NCBI RefSeq assembly: GCF_021290925.1
Contig: NZ_JAJSLX010000002.1
Span: forward strand, 647,001-711,000
DNA: 64,000 nucleotides
Direction: 5' to 3'
Origin: Sessilibacter corallicola
GTDB taxonomy: Bacteria; Pseudomonadota; Gammaproteobacteria; Pseudomonadales; Cellvibrionaceae
Below are positions 1 through 9,544 of this stretch, one piece after another. The notes below the pieces were generated by a model that was not told the DNA's origin, ran no database searches, and saw only the letters and a program-made list of their open reading frames with translations. Each line of letters opens with the position of its first letter. Positions within the stretch are counted from its first letter, which is position 1. The position numbers were made by a program, and so were the translations under genes.

Positions 1-264
<264 letters not shown>

Positions 265-518
265 AATTGGTTAAAAAGCCATAACCAAGCCGCATTAAGA
301 CGGCAGATTTCTAGCTTTGACGTCAGCGCTTTAAATTGGGCGTCAAACTCATCAACTCGCGATATAAGTGAGAGTGAGGCTCGGAGCCGATAAGCGTGCT
401 TGCTCCGGGCAACCAAGGCGTGAGGTATCAACCTCATAGATGTCAATCGGGTTAGAAAGAGGCGTGATCGTAACCTGGTCATCGTAACTCGCTAACTCAG
501 TCAAAACGGAAAATAGTC

Positions 519-1682
519 ATGAACTTGCATGAGTATCAGGGCAAGCAGCTGTTTCGTGAATACGGCCTGCCTGTATCTAAAGGTATTGCAGCTGAAACTG
601 TAGCAGAAGCTGCAGCAGCCGCAGATGAAATTGGTGGAGATAAGTGGGTTGTTAAAGCCCAGGTTCACGCAGGTGGTCGTGGTAAAGCGGGCGGTGTAAA
701 ACTAGTTGACTCCAAAGAAGAAATCCAAGAGTTTGCTAAAAAGTGGTTAGGCGAGCGTTTGGTAACTTACCAAACAGACGAAAAAGGCCAACCAGTAAGC
801 CGTATCTTAGTTGAGTCATGTACTGACATCGCTAACGAGCTTTACTTAGGCGCTGTTGTAGACCGCTCTAGCCGTCGCATCGTTTTCATGGCATCGACCG
901 AAGGTGGTGTTGAAATCGAGAAAGTTGCAGAAGAAACTCCTGAGAAGATTCTTAAAGCAACTGTTGACCCACTTGTTGGCGCACAGCCATACCAAGGTCG
1001 TGAGCTTGCTTTCAAACTAGGTTTGGAAGGCGCTCAAATCAAGCAGTTCACCCAGATTTTCATGGGTCTTGCGAAAATGTTCCAAGAGAAAGACTTGGCT
1101 CTTTTGGAAATTAACCCATTAGTGATCACTGACGAAAACAATCTTCACTGTCTAGACGCTAAAGTGGTTATCGATGGTAACGCGGTATACCGTCACCCAG
1201 AATTGAAAGAAATGCACGACCCTTCACAAGAAGACGCTCGTGAAGCTCACGCTGCACAGTGGGATCTTAACTACGTTGCTCTAGACGGCAACATCGGTTG
1301 TATGGTGAACGGTGCTGGCCTTGCAATGGGTACCATGGACATCGTAAACCTACACGGCGGCAAGCCAGCTAACTTCCTAGACGTTGGTGGTGGTGCTACT
1401 AAAGAACGTGTAATCGAAGCGTTTAAAATTATCTTGGCTGACGACAGCGTTAACGCTGTATTGATCAACATCTTCGGCGGTATCGTACGCTGTGATTTGA
1501 TCGCAGAAGGCGTTGTTGGCGCAGTTGAAGAAGTAGGCGTTAAAGTACCTGTAGTTGTGCGTTTGGAAGGTAACAACGCAGACCTCGGTGCTAAAGTACT
1601 TGCAGATAGTGGTTTGAACATCATTGCTGCAACCAGCCTAACCGACGCTGCTGAGCAAGTAGTTAAAGCGGCTCAAGGTTAA
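519..1682 (+). CDS. sucC: Succinyl-CoA synthetase (ADP-forming) beta subunit
   Basis: TCA-cycle enzyme subunit that binds nucleotide and succinate; with SucD it makes succinate and ATP from succinyl-CoA. At 387 residues it matches the family's length. It begins [19 protein letters not shown] and has the ATP-grasp segment [15 protein letters not shown] (about residues 46-60) and the C-terminal [18 protein letters not shown] segment typical of SucC. The spacing of 254 bp from lpdA suggests a possible promoter or processing region before it. sucD begins 14 bp downstream, so the two are co-transcribed. Confidence 0.97.
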   Translation: MNLHEYQGKQLFREYGLPVSKGIAAETVAEAAAAADEIGGDKWVVKAQVHAGGRGKAGGVKLVDSKEEIQEFAKKWLGERLVTYQTDEKGQPVSRILVESCTDIANELYLGAVVDRSSRRIVFMASTEGGVEIEKVAEETPEKILKATVDPLVGAQPYQGRELAFKLGLEGAQIKQFTQIFMGLAKMFQEKDLALLEINPLVITDENNLHCLDAKVVIDGNAVYRHPELKEMHDPSQEDAREAHAAQWDLNYVALDGNIGCMVNGAGLAMGTMDIVNLHGGKPANFLDVGGGATKERVIEAFKIILADDSVNAVLINIFGGIVRCDLIAEGVVGAVEEVGVKVPVVVRLEGNNADLGAKVLADSGLNIIAATSLTDAAEQVVKAAQG

Positions 1683-1696
1683 TAGGGGAAAGCACA

Positions 1697-2569
1697 ATGA
1701 GTATTCTAATTAACAAAGACACTAAAGTAATCTGTCAAGGTTTCACTGGCGGTCAAGGTACTTTCCACTCTGAGCAAGCAATTGCTTACGGTACGAAAAT
1801 GGTTGGCGGTGTAACTCCAGGAAAAGGTGGTCAAACTCACCTAGGTCTTCCTGTATTTAACACTGTTGCAGAAGCAGTAGAAGCAACAGGCGCAGAAGCT
1901 TCTGTTATCTACGTACCTGCACCTTTCTGTAAAGATTCTATCTTGGAAGCAGCTAACGGCGGCATCAAAATTATCGTTTGTATTACCGAGCACATTCCAG
2001 TTATGGATATGCTTGAAGCAAAAGTTAAGTGTGATGAGCTAGGCGTACGTTTAATCGGCCCTAACTGCCCAGGTGTTATCACTCCAGGAGAGTGTAAGAT
2101 CGGTATTATGCCTGGTCACATTCACTTGCCAGGTAAAGTGGGTATCGTTTCTCGTTCTGGTACTTTGACCTACGAAGCGGTTAAGCAAACCACTGACGCA
2201 GGTTTCGGCCAATCTACTTGTGTAGGTATTGGTGGTGACCCAATCCCAGGCTCTAACTTCATTGATATCTTGAAGTTGTTCCAAGAAGATCCAGCGACCG
2301 AAGCGATTGTAATGATCGGTGAAATCGGTGGTTCTGCAGAAGAAGAAGCAGCTGCGTTCATCAAAGAGAACGTAACCAAGCCAGTTGTTTCTTACATCGC
2401 AGGTGTAACTGCTCCTCCAGGAAAGCGCATGGGTCACGCCGGTGCGATCATCTCTGGTGGTAAAGGTACTGCTGATGAGAAATTTGCTGCATTGAACGAC
2501 GCAGGCGTTGCGACTTGTCGCAGCCTTGCAGATATCGGTAAAACTTTGAAAGAAGTTACCGGTTGGTAA
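1697..2569 (+). CDS. sucD: Succinyl-CoA synthetase (ADP-forming) alpha subunit
   Basis: CoA-binding subunit that carries the phosphorylated active-site histidine. At 290 residues it has the family's length. The CoA-binding start [15 protein letters not shown] lies at about residues 15-29 and the phospho-histidine segment [14 protein letters not shown] near residue 245. The ribosome-binding site AGGGGA sits 9 bases before the ATG. It follows sucC after 14 bp and is closed by a strong terminator at 2606-2640, so the sucCD transcript most likely ends here. Confidence 0.97.
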   Translation: MSILINKDTKVICQGFTGGQGTFHSEQAIAYGTKMVGGVTPGKGGQTHLGLPVFNTVAEAVEATGAEASVIYVPAPFCKDSILEAANGGIKIIVCITEHIPVMDMLEAKVKCDELGVRLIGPNCPGVITPGECKIGIMPGHIHLPGKVGIVSRSGTLTYEAVKQTTDAGFGQSTCVGIGGDPIPGSNFIDILKLFQEDPATEAIVMIGEIGGSAEEEAAAFIKENVTKPVVSYIAGVTAPPGKRMGHAGAIISGGKGTADEKFAALNDAGVATCRSLADIGKTLKEVTGW

Positions 2570-2605
2570 GTTTTACAGTCAATTAACTGTAAATACTTGC
2601 AGCAT

Positions 2606-2640
2606 AAAAAAGGCGGCTCTTGGAGTCGCCTTTTTTTATT
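2606..2640 (+). terminator. Rho-independent terminator after sucD
   Basis: A 9-bp stem (AGGCGGCTC with GAGTCGCCT, one G-T pair) closes a 3-base loop and is followed by seven T. A-run on the other side would let it work in both directions, but the next genes are on the plus strand. Confidence 0.93.
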
Positions 2641-2817
2641 CTTACTATAACGATGTTCATAATAATAAAAAAAGATTCCGCAAGCCCTAAGCCGTAATGA
2701 GAGCACTTGATGCTTAAGTGCACAAACATAATAAAAAGGTAAGTGTGGCGCAGAAAAAAGTTATTAATGACTTTCCGCTACAGGACAGAAGCCGCACTAG
2801 GATAAAAAGGGAAATCT

Positions 2818-3207
2818 ATGACCGTTCTATCGTTTTCAAATACCAGTTTAATTGCGTTAAACCAGCTTGAATCGCAAATGCGCCGTGAATTTGGTGTCAG
2901 ACATAACTTGTCACAAGACGCTTCATTATTTGAATTAATTCAAATGGCCAGCACCTCGCGAAATTCCAAAATTCGCAAAGCGTTTAAATTCTTCGAAACC
3001 AGTCTCGACCTCGACCAAAAGAAAGCCCTCACGTATCGTGGCGTTAAATTCGATAAAGCCGAGCATACCGGACAAAGCGTCAGTTCTGATAAGCCGAAAG
3101 TGTACAGAGGTGTGGTTTCTCAAGCGGATAAAAGTGTCACCCAAGAATCCACTTTAAAAGATAAGAAAGCAGTGATTTATCGCGGTCAGCGTATTAGCGA
3201 AGATTAG
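2818..3207 (+). CDS. Unknown protein with three YRG motifs
   Basis: A 129-residue predicted cytosolic protein without a signal peptide. The N-terminal ~78 residues resemble the protein encoded convergently at 3251-3565: shared positions include S..AL..L, F..R..G..H.LS, LI..A..S...KI..A, and QK..L. The C-terminal ~55 residues hold three spaced copies of a YRG motif (TYRGVKF, VYRGVVS, IYRGQRI), which recalls the repeated YRG of DUF4278 proteins; that link is by eye only. A ribosome-binding site (AAAGGGAAA) precedes the ATG. Its function is unknown. The reading frame is intact and codon use looks like that of its surroundings. Confidence 0.75.
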   Translation: MTVLSFSNTSLIALNQLESQMRREFGVRHNLSQDASLFELIQMASTSRNSKIRKAFKFFETSLDLDQKKALTYRGVKFDKAEHTGQSVSSDKPKVYRGVVSQADKSVTQESTLKDKKAVIYRGQRISED

Positions 3208-3250
3208 AGCGGTGTTCCATTGAGAAAAAGCGCAAACCGTAAAGTTATGA

Positions 3251-3565
3251 CTATGCGCTTTTTCCAAATCCAAATAATTGCTTCAAAAAGCCTTTCTTAG
3301 CGTTGTTGTTAGACAGTGAATTCAGGCGAATTGGCACAATGCCTTCATCGTTCAACTTGGTCTTTTGCTGAATACTGAGTGTATCAATAAACTCCAGATA
3401 CGCTGCTTTGATTTTCGGGGATTGAGAGACAAACGCTTTCTTAATGAGATCCAAAATAGCGCTTTCGCTCGACAAGCGATGATGTAAACCGGTTGCACGT
3501 TTAAATTCGATATCCAGCTTGTAAAGCGCTGAAATACTTCTGTCGTCGAGTGCTAACTCAGCCAT
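3251..3565 (-). CDS. Unknown protein, paralogue of the 2818-3207 product
   Basis: A 104-residue protein that runs convergently toward the 129-residue gene; their stops are 43 bp apart. It keeps the shared N-terminal module (S..ALYKL..EF.R..GLHHRLS, LI..AF.SQ.PKI.AAY.EF, QK.KL..EG) but lacks the YRG repeats; its C-terminus ends in a short basic and hydrophobic tail. The pair probably arose by inverted duplication. No catalytic motif or membrane segment is visible. Function unknown. Confidence 0.72.
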   Translation of the reverse strand: MAELALDDRSISALYKLDIEFKRATGLHHRLSSESAILDLIKKAFVSQSPKIKAAYLEFIDTLSIQQKTKLNDEGIVPIRLNSLSNNNAKKGFLKQLFGFGKSA

Positions 3566-3651
3566 AAGAACTGCCCTAGTGTTTCTGTGGAATACTGTTG
3601 GAATTACTAGGTTAGTGGCGCACGTATAAAAATAATCTCATTAAAAAGTCA

Positions 3652-4407
3652 TTAAAATTTGAACCAAAGTGTATTCAGCCATTGCTGTATTTGTTTGATA
3701 AATTCCTGGTCTTTTTTTGAGTCAGTTTTTGAATGAGAACCGATACTGATTAGATCAAATTGCCCGTGACCAAACCCCGCGTATTCCCAATCAATAATTG
3801 ATAAAGAGTTTTCCGTAAAAATTACGTTGGCATGATTAAGATCATGATGGGTAAGAGTCGGTTGCCAATTATTTTCCTGCCAAACTTGTAAATTTTTTGA
3901 AAAATCTAACCACTGTTGTTGTTCTTCGGCAGTGAAACGATTTTGCAAATGCGAAGCATAGTTATTTAGATGCCGATAATAATTAAACTTAGGTAATTCA
4001 AGCTTTATTTTTTGATACTGTTTTATCGCATGGATTACTAAATTTTGGTGATTTGGTTTTTTAAATTCTTTTTCGTCAGTAACGTAGCCGTGTACATATT
4101 CGCAAACGCTAAATCCAAGAGTCTCGTCGTAATAATAAATTTTCGGCGCTAAATTAATTTCCGCAACAGCAGATTGAATAATACGTTCATAGGATCGGTT
4201 GATTCCAAATAATTCCGATTTTTTCGAAAAAAGCCGTAACGTAAATTCTATTTTTTTATCCGACCTAGACGATAAAAAATAAGTACCGTTAGTTAAACCC
4301 AGTTCCGATTTTGAAATAACTGACGGACGCCGATCTAAAGGTAGCCGCCAATCATTCCAGGTCGCTAACGCAGTATTTAGTAAACTATGTTCTTCGGTAG
4401 AATTCAA
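3652..4407 (-). CDS. APH/choline-kinase-like phosphotransferase
   Basis: A 251-residue member of the protein-kinase-like phosphotransferase fold. The catalytic loop HHDLNHANVIF lies near residue 188 and the metal-binding segment IDWEYAGFG follows about 16 residues later, as in choline kinase, LicA and ThiK. The substrate cannot be fixed from the sequence: choline, ethanolamine, thiamine or a sugar are all possible. It is visibly richer in A+T than the TCA genes and stands alone, with 250 bp before the next plus-strand gene. This suggests an accessory gene, but the frame is intact. Confidence 0.85.
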   Translation of the reverse strand: MNSTEEHSLLNTALATWNDWRLPLDRRPSVISKSELGLTNGTYFLSSRSDKKIEFTLRLFSKKSELFGINRSYERIIQSAVAEINLAPKIYYYDETLGFSVCEYVHGYVTDEKEFKKPNHQNLVIHAIKQYQKIKLELPKFNYYRHLNNYASHLQNRFTAEEQQQWLDFSKNLQVWQENNWQPTLTHHDLNHANVIFTENSLSIIDWEYAGFGHGQFDLISIGSHSKTDSKKDQEFIKQIQQWLNTLWFKF

Positions 4408-4658
4408 AATGTAGAGCCCAGACTATTGGATGGTTTATCGATATTTCATGAACAATCGTCGTTGATAGAAACGTCAATAAAATCATCGAAAATCCATACT
4501 GTATTGATGCAAATGTGTTCAACGAGACTGTTTGCGGTGTCCTTGATCAATTATTCATGAAATTTCCGTTTATCGACGTTACATGAGGGAGACTACTTCC
4601 CCGATTTGGCCGTCATCATAGTATAATCGCGCAAAAGTCATTAACGAAGTAATTATCC

Positions 4659-4997
4659 ATGTCACTACCTCCCTGCCCACAATGTAACTCGGAATACGTA
4701 TACCAAGACCAAGACAACCTCGTTTGTCCAGAATGCGCTTATGAGTGGAATCCAGCGGACACCTCCGCTGATGAAGACGAACCCACAGCAAAAGACGCCA
4801 ACGGCACACAGTTGAATGCAGGCGACAAAGTAACACTCATCAAAGACCTAAAGGTAAAAGGCAGCTCCCAAGTGCTTAAAATTGGTACCAAAGCGATGAT
4901 TCGTCGAATTGTAGATGGCAAGGATCACGAATTGGATTGCCGAGTGGATGGTGCCGGAGAAATGATGGTAACAGCAAAGTTTGTTAAAAAAGCGTAA
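4659..4997 (+). CDS. yjdM: PhnA/YjdM family zinc-ribbon protein
   Basis: A 112-residue protein with an N-terminal zinc ribbon (CPQC and CPEC, residues about 6-26) and a C-terminal domain with the [14 protein letters not shown] signature of the PhnA family. Despite the historical name, this family is not the phosphonoacetate hydrolase, and its role is unclear. Length matches E. coli YjdM. A TATAAT-like -10 hexamer lies at 4620-4625, about 34 bp before the ATG. The stop is followed by a long imperfect inverted repeat at 5013-5068. Confidence 0.93.
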   Translation: MSLPPCPQCNSEYVYQDQDNLVCPECAYEWNPADTSADEDEPTAKDANGTQLNAGDKVTLIKDLKVKGSSQVLKIGTKAMIRRIVDGKDHELDCRVDGAGEMMVTAKFVKKA

Positions 4998-5012
4998 TAG
5001 AAAATTCAAAAC

Positions 5013-5068
5013 TCTTATACCCACGTTACAATTAAAATAATAAATTGCGTGGGTGTAGCTTGTATAAG
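5013..5068 (+). repeat. Imperfect inverted repeat after yjdM
   Basis: Arms CTTATAC and GTATAAG at the ends, plus ACCCACG with CGTGGGT and CAATT with AATTG further in, fold into one broken stem. There is no T-run. It may end the yjdM transcript or be a remnant of a mobile element. From 5069 to the leader at 5484 I see no gene. Confidence 0.5.
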
Positions 5069-5483
5069 TCGAATAGGAATTAATGGATTATAAGCGTTAT
5101 ACTGTTTGTGTTAATTATCATAACCCGTGTAACTATTAGGGCCGATAAATTTTATAAAAAACGGAGTAAAATTCCGACATGTGGCTAAATTTGGAACTCC
5201 ATTCTCAATTATAAATCGTCGAAAAGCCTTCCACTAATACATTCATCTAGCTGTCCCTAAATCGACCTATAATTTTTATTTTCATATTGTGTAAACAAGA
5301 AGTGAAATTCATACCCGGCTTGGGCGAGAAAATATTATTTGTAGTAAAACAATGAATTATACATTGAGATAAATCGATACTGATTAAATTTAGAGGTAAT
5401 TAAGGACACCTCAAACCAGTAAAATAATCTGACAGCGTATTTCTGGATAAATGCACCAGTCATTTAGAAAATAAAAATGAATT

Positions 5484-5656
5484 GCGTGCCAAAAATCGCC
5501 GAAATATTGACGTGGTACGGGTTGCAAGTTAGCGTTGACAAAATTTATTCCAGATAGATGTACGAACGACGGTGCATTTGAGTAAAAGCGTCGTGGTGAC
5601 AGTTGATTTTGGAACCTGCGTCGTAGGAACGTCTATTAAATTGTTAGATGTATTCG
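5484..5656 (+). promoter_or_regulatory. Leader sequence 1 of cassette array (attI-like), with promoter-like hexamers
   Basis: Non-coding stretch that is clearly related to a second stretch at 46925-47060. Shared blocks in order are CGTGCCAAA, TTGAC, GTACG, TAGCGTTGA, a run of A, CGGTG, ATTTG and TATTAAAnTGTTAGA. Both copies hold TTGAC(G/C), then exactly 17 bases, then TAGCGT (here 5507-5512 and 5530-5535), which fits a promoter reading into the cassettes. It ends at GTTAGAT (5643-5649), which matches the integron core GTTRRRY, and the first cassette gene follows at once. No integrase gene is near it. Confidence 0.55.
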
Positions 5657-5670
5657 AATAGAGCGCTAAA

Positions 5671-6012
5671 GTGAACATGGAGAAAGATGAGATAGGGATA
5701 GTCAGCACATACTCGATATTAATTCTGTTTATTGGCTGGTTTGTTTTTAGCCCTGGGTATACTGAACCTTCGGGCGATGTGGTTTTGACAGATATTCAAA
5801 TGATCCTTTACACCTTCTCTCTAGTAATTTTTATACTGTTCGGATTAATTACTTTAATACTAGGTTGGGTCGGGCTGGCAAAGCCACGTTACGGAAAACA
5901 ATTGGTGCTGCGCCAGCGTATCATTTATTGGTCGGGTATCGCCCCTACAATTTTATTTACGATATTTTTGGTCTTCTACGGGCTATATGTTTTTAATCAG
6001 GCAAACATCTAA
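5671..6012 (+). CDS. Small membrane protein in an integron-type cassette
   Basis: A 113-residue protein with three predicted membrane segments (about residues 10-29, 45-70 and 86-110). The start may be GTG at 5671 or ATG at 5677. No family recognised. It lies between an integron core site (5643-5649) and an attC site whose left core overlaps its stop codon (TAA inside ATCTAAC). This stop-in-attC arrangement is typical of gene cassettes. Function unknown. Confidence 0.7.
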   Translation: MNMEKDEIGIVSTYSILILFIGWFVFSPGYTEPSGDVVLTDIQMILYTFSLVIFILFGLITLILGWVGLAKPRYGKQLVLRQRIIYWSGIAPTILFTIFLVFYGLYVFNQANI

Positions 6013-6129
6013 CAATCCGCTCAAAGAGCAGCAGCAAAAGCTGCTTGGACCTTCGCTGCGCGTCTTATTTTGTGCTTTAATAGCACAAAATAATCCACTC
6101 CGCTTCGGCTCTTTAGCGGGGCGTTATAT
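6007..6129 (+). other. Integron attC site
   Basis: Left core ATCTAAC (6007-6013) matches RYYYAAC and right core GTTATAT (6123-6129) sits after GC. The inner arms CCGCTCAAAGAG and CTCTTTAGCGG pair with one unpaired base, as needed for strand-selective recombination. Between them are two hairpins: AGCAGC/GCTGCT, and an 11-bp TATTTTGTGCT/AGCACAAAATA stem. Layout resembles Vibrio-type attC repeats with a long variable part. Confidence 0.87.
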
Positions 6130-6154
6130 TTTCACTCAAACTAAGCAGTAAACT

Positions 6155-7303
6155 ATGAGTAAAGAATTTAAAAAGCGAGACATTTATCCGTCTCCTAAAA
6201 AGTCGTTTATGTTCACTCTGAAACCTTTATCAGAAATAAAGAACGACTGTTTATATGTATTAGATGCAAATGTGTTATTGCTTCCGTACACAACAGATGT
6301 AAAAAGCCTTGATGCCATCAAAGATGTCTACTTGAGATTAGTTGGCAGTAATAAGATCTTTATTCCATCACAAGCAATAAGAGAATATTTGGATAACAGA
6401 TCAAACAAGTTGTCAAATATTAATGAAAGCCTTTCAAAAAAATCTAATCAAAATTTTAACTATGTCGGTAAGTATCCCTTGCTTGAAAGCCTTCCTGAGT
6501 ATCAAGATATTCTTGAGCAAGAGAAATTATTAAAGGAAGCAATAAGAGAACACCAAAATAGAATACGAAAAACGATGGGGGCAGTACAAGCTTGGGGCTG
6601 GAATGACCCAGTAAGTAAAATGTATCATGAGGTGCTGTCTGAAAGAGTTCTCGATGATGCCGCTTTGAATCTTGATGATATTTCAACAGACCTGAAACGG
6701 CGAAATGAACTGAATATTCCACCTGGGTACAAGGACAAATCGAAAGATGAGAACCAAGCTGGGGACTTACTTATTTGGCATGAACTTTTAGAGCTGGGAA
6801 AAACTCAATCACAACATGTGGTATTCGTTTCAGGCGATGAAAAAGCAGATTGGTGGCATCAAAGCGGGAAAAAACCTCTTTACCCTAGATTTGAGTTAGT
6901 AGATGAATTTAGAGAAGTAACTGATGGTAAATCATTTCACATATTAAGCTTGTCCGGGTTGTTAGAGTTATTTGAAGCAGATATAGAGGTAGTTGAAACG
7001 GTCAAGAGTTCAGAAGAAGAGGTTAAGGGACAAGCCACTCATAAACTCGATTTCAGCAAGCCACCTAAAAAGCCAACAACAATTCAAGCCAGTGAAGAAT
7101 ACAGAAAGCATCTAAATATTCCTGAAAACCATAGGCTTATTGAACGCAGCTCAAAATGGAAAGTAAAAGGTGGCTATGACACAGATACATATGAGCTAGT
7201 AGAGATTGATGAAAATGATAGCCAAGTAGCTAAATATGTTCTGTACGACAGCACAAAAACAGAGCCACCATTCAACAGAGAGTTATACGCAGAGAAAATA
7301 TAA
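6155..7303 (+). CDS. PIN-like domain protein in an integron-type cassette
   Basis: A 382-residue predicted ribonuclease. The N-terminal half looks like a PIN-like domain of the DUF4935 type: acidic motif LDANVLLLPY (about residues 33-42), a second acidic patch with DLLIWHELLELG near residue 205, and VVFVSGDEKADWW near 222. The C-terminal ~110 residues are charged and of unknown fold. Such proteins occur alone in defence or toxin loci; no antitoxin partner is visible here. The TAA stop lies inside the next attC. The frame is intact, unlike the next cassette gene. Confidence 0.8.
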   Translation: MSKEFKKRDIYPSPKKSFMFTLKPLSEIKNDCLYVLDANVLLLPYTTDVKSLDAIKDVYLRLVGSNKIFIPSQAIREYLDNRSNKLSNINESLSKKSNQNFNYVGKYPLLESLPEYQDILEQEKLLKEAIREHQNRIRKTMGAVQAWGWNDPVSKMYHEVLSERVLDDAALNLDDISTDLKRRNELNIPPGYKDKSKDENQAGDLLIWHELLELGKTQSQHVVFVSGDEKADWWHQSGKKPLYPRFELVDEFREVTDGKSFHILSLSGLLELFEADIEVVETVKSSEEEVKGQATHKLDFSKPPKKPTTIQASEEYRKHLNIPENHRLIERSSKWKVKGGYDTDTYELVEIDENDSQVAKYVLYDSTKTEPPFNRELYAEKI

Positions 7304-7352
7304 CAAGTGGGTCCAGGTGACGCCTACGGCGCACCTGACCCAAGCGTTAACC
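7298..7352 (+). other. Integron attC site (short type)
   Basis: Left core ATATAAC overlaps the PIN gene's stop; right core GTTAACC is at 7346-7352. The inner arms TGGGTCCAGGTG (7308-7319) and CACCTGACCCA (7332-7342) pair with one extra C in the left arm, as in the unpaired base of attC. The loop is only about 12 bases, giving a ~55-bp site. Confidence 0.87.
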
Positions 7353-7367
7353 GCTCAAGAGGCATAA

Positions 7368-7863
7368 GTGGAAATTCTATTAAGGATAATTGAAAAAGAT
7401 GAAAAGCCCGTATTAGCCTCCTTGTTCAATTATTATATGTACGAGTTTTCTGATTTAACCAGAAGCAAATTACAACCGGACGGTAGCTACATAAGGAACA
7501 CAGAGCTTATCGACCGATATTGGCAAAAGGAGAATCATTACCCTTACTTTATACTTGCTGATGAAGAGATAGCTGGATTTGTCTTCATTCGACATTACCC
7601 TTCAGAAGATGGTGTATTCGATATTGATCAGTTTTTCGTCCTAAAAAGGTTCGCTCGTATGGGGGATTGGAAGCGCCGCTTTTAATAGGTCTCTAGAGCT
7701 CTTCCCGGGTAAATGGATAGTTAGAGTTATGAAGGAGAATGAGAGGGGATTTCTATTTTGGAATAGCGCCGTTGGTGCTGTAACTGGCGGTAATTTTCGA
7801 CACTCGTTTGAGTTAGATGACGGTGTCGAAATGCACTTTTTTCGGTTCAGCGTACGCGGTTAA
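7368..7863 (+). pseudogene. GNAT acetyltransferase cassette gene with a frameshift
   Basis: The first frame (GTG at 7368) encodes a GNAT N-terminus ending RFARMG and then meets a stop at 7685. At the run of five G near 7665, a shift of one base continues the protein as GIGSAAFNRSLELFPGKW, followed by IVRVMKENERGFLFWNSA, and ends at TAA 7861-7863. Together these give about 165 residues, the full fold with the acetyl-CoA loop. So one extra G disrupts the gene; a sequencing error in the G-run is possible. The stop lies at the left end of an attC-like sequence, as in the two cassettes before it. Confidence 0.82.
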
Positions 7864-7890
7864 CAAAGCGGTCAAGCCTTACGGCTATTC
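7858..7890 (+). other. Left half of an attC site, interrupted
   Basis: GGTTAACAAAGCGGTCAAGCC has the look of the left core and left inner arm of an attC (compare the Vibrio pattern TAACAA..CGCTCAAG). I cannot find the matching right half (a reverse-complement arm followed by GCGTTA) anywhere up to 9545. A degenerate Y1 transposase gene begins about 110 bp further on, so insertion or deletion probably removed it. Confidence 0.5.
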
Positions 7891-8001
7891 CGTCTCTTGT
7901 TTATGTGGTGGTCGCTACGCAGCCACAACACAATCAACCGACAATAAAAAGGACATCCATGAAATTGACTTTCCTTCCAATCCCTGCAATAACCCCAAAG
8001 C

Positions 8002-9116
8002 ATGATTAAACCCCGCTCCGCACAAATCTCCATCGACGACACGCCGTTTTACCACTGCATGGTTCGTTGTGTGCGTTGTGCTATTTGTGTGGTGATGACC
8101 ATGAAGCTGGTGAGAATTTTGATCATTGCAAACAATGGTTAGTTTCTCGTCTTCGTTTTTTATCCTACATTTACGCTATCGATATTTGTGCTTACGCGGT
8201 GATGAGTAATCATTACCACGTGGTTTTACATGTCGATAATGTTCGCGCCGAAGGATGGAGTTTGGATGAGGTTGTTGAGCGCTGGTTGCAGTTGTATAAA
8301 GGCGATAAATTAATTCAAAAGTGGATTGTTTTTCGTGCTGAGATGTCGAAAGCTGAACTACAAAAAACCGAAAAAATTATCCAGCAGTGGCGTGAGCGAT
8401 TAACATCAATCAGTTGGTTTATGCACGGCGTAAATGAAACTATTGCTTGGATGGCAAACGAGGAAGATAACTGCAAGGGCCGATTTTGGGAAGGGCGGTT
8501 TAAATCTCAAGCCTTGCTTGATGAACAAGCACTATTGATTTGCATGGCTTATGTTGATTTGAATCCAGTCCGCGCTGGTATAGCTGACGACTTAATTGAT
8601 AGTGATTTTACTTCTATTCAGCAGCGTATTTTTGATTTCGTCAATATTAAAAATAAAGCTGAGAAAAATTCAAAACTAAAACAAAATCCAGATAATCATG
8701 AGAAAAAACCAATCTTAAATTAACAAAAAGCAATCAAAAGCGAATCCAATTAAAGATAAGAAAGTAGAAAAAATCGAACAAAGCTCCAATTAGAGTTTCT
8801 TCCTAAATCTTGTTTAAAACAACTTCATGGCAGCGTACATACTGATATTGCTGAAGCCATTCCAATTACATTTGTTGATTACCTAGAACTGGTCGAAATT
8901 ACCGGGCGGTGTATTCGTGACGACAAACGGGATTTTATTTCCGAGGTATCTGAAAAAACTATACATGCTCTTGGGCTTAGTCCAGAACAGTGGATTACGC
9001 ACGTCAAAAATTTCACCTCTTTGTACGCTTCAAATGCTGGTTCGAAAAATGCCTTAAAAGCCAAGTCCGATAAAGACAATAAGCGTTGGTATAAAGGTAT
9101 TAGGCTAATGGCCTAG
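8002..9116 (+). pseudogene. REP-associated (Y1) transposase, broken
   Basis: Relic of a TnpA-REP/RAYT-type transposase of about 330 residues. The start MIKPRSAQISIDDTPFYHCM is in one frame; one missing base near 8072-8082 moves the rest (CGDDHEAGENFD, then the HUH motif SNHYHVVLH, FWEGRFKSQALLDE, and the tyrosine segment MAYVDLNPVRAG) to another frame that ends at 8723. The C-terminal part, from EFLPKSCLKQLHGSVHTDIA to KDNKRWYKGIRLMA, lies in a third open stretch ending at TAG 9114-9116. The gene is therefore inactive in at least two places. It sits at a broken attC. Confidence 0.88.
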
Positions 9117-9544
9117 ATTGCTAGTTAAGTTAAAGCTCGCCTTGGTTTACCACTACTTAACCTGACTGTTTTTATTTCAATAAAACTTTAAACGCATCTC
9201 AAATTAATTCTTTATGCTCTGCTCGCAGAGCCCCAAGCCAGTTTTTTGAATCTTGCTTGTCGTTGCTTGGTGTGTTTTCCGCGTCGATATGAATTTTAAT
9301 TATTGGATGTCTTTTTAATTCCTTTTTAATTCCTTTTTAATTCTTTCATTTTCGATGTGTATATGACTGATGTGGCTTGCATTACGTGCCATATTTTCCA
9401 AAAATACCTTAATAAAAATCACGTTGTTTTACTGTTTATTAGTGGCGTGTAATGGCGTGTAATATCGATATCTTTATTTTCAATTTATTCTATTGATGAG
9501 TTGTGAACTTTCTCCCTTTAATAAGTGAAAAGGAAAATAGAATA
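9117..9544. other. Non-coding stretch after the transposase relic
   Basis: No gene seen. GTTAAG (about 9124) and CTTAAC (about 9157) form an inverted repeat soon after the transposase stop, and TCCTTTTTAAT is repeated near 9320-9345. The right end of the presumed insertion cannot be placed. Confidence 0.4.
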
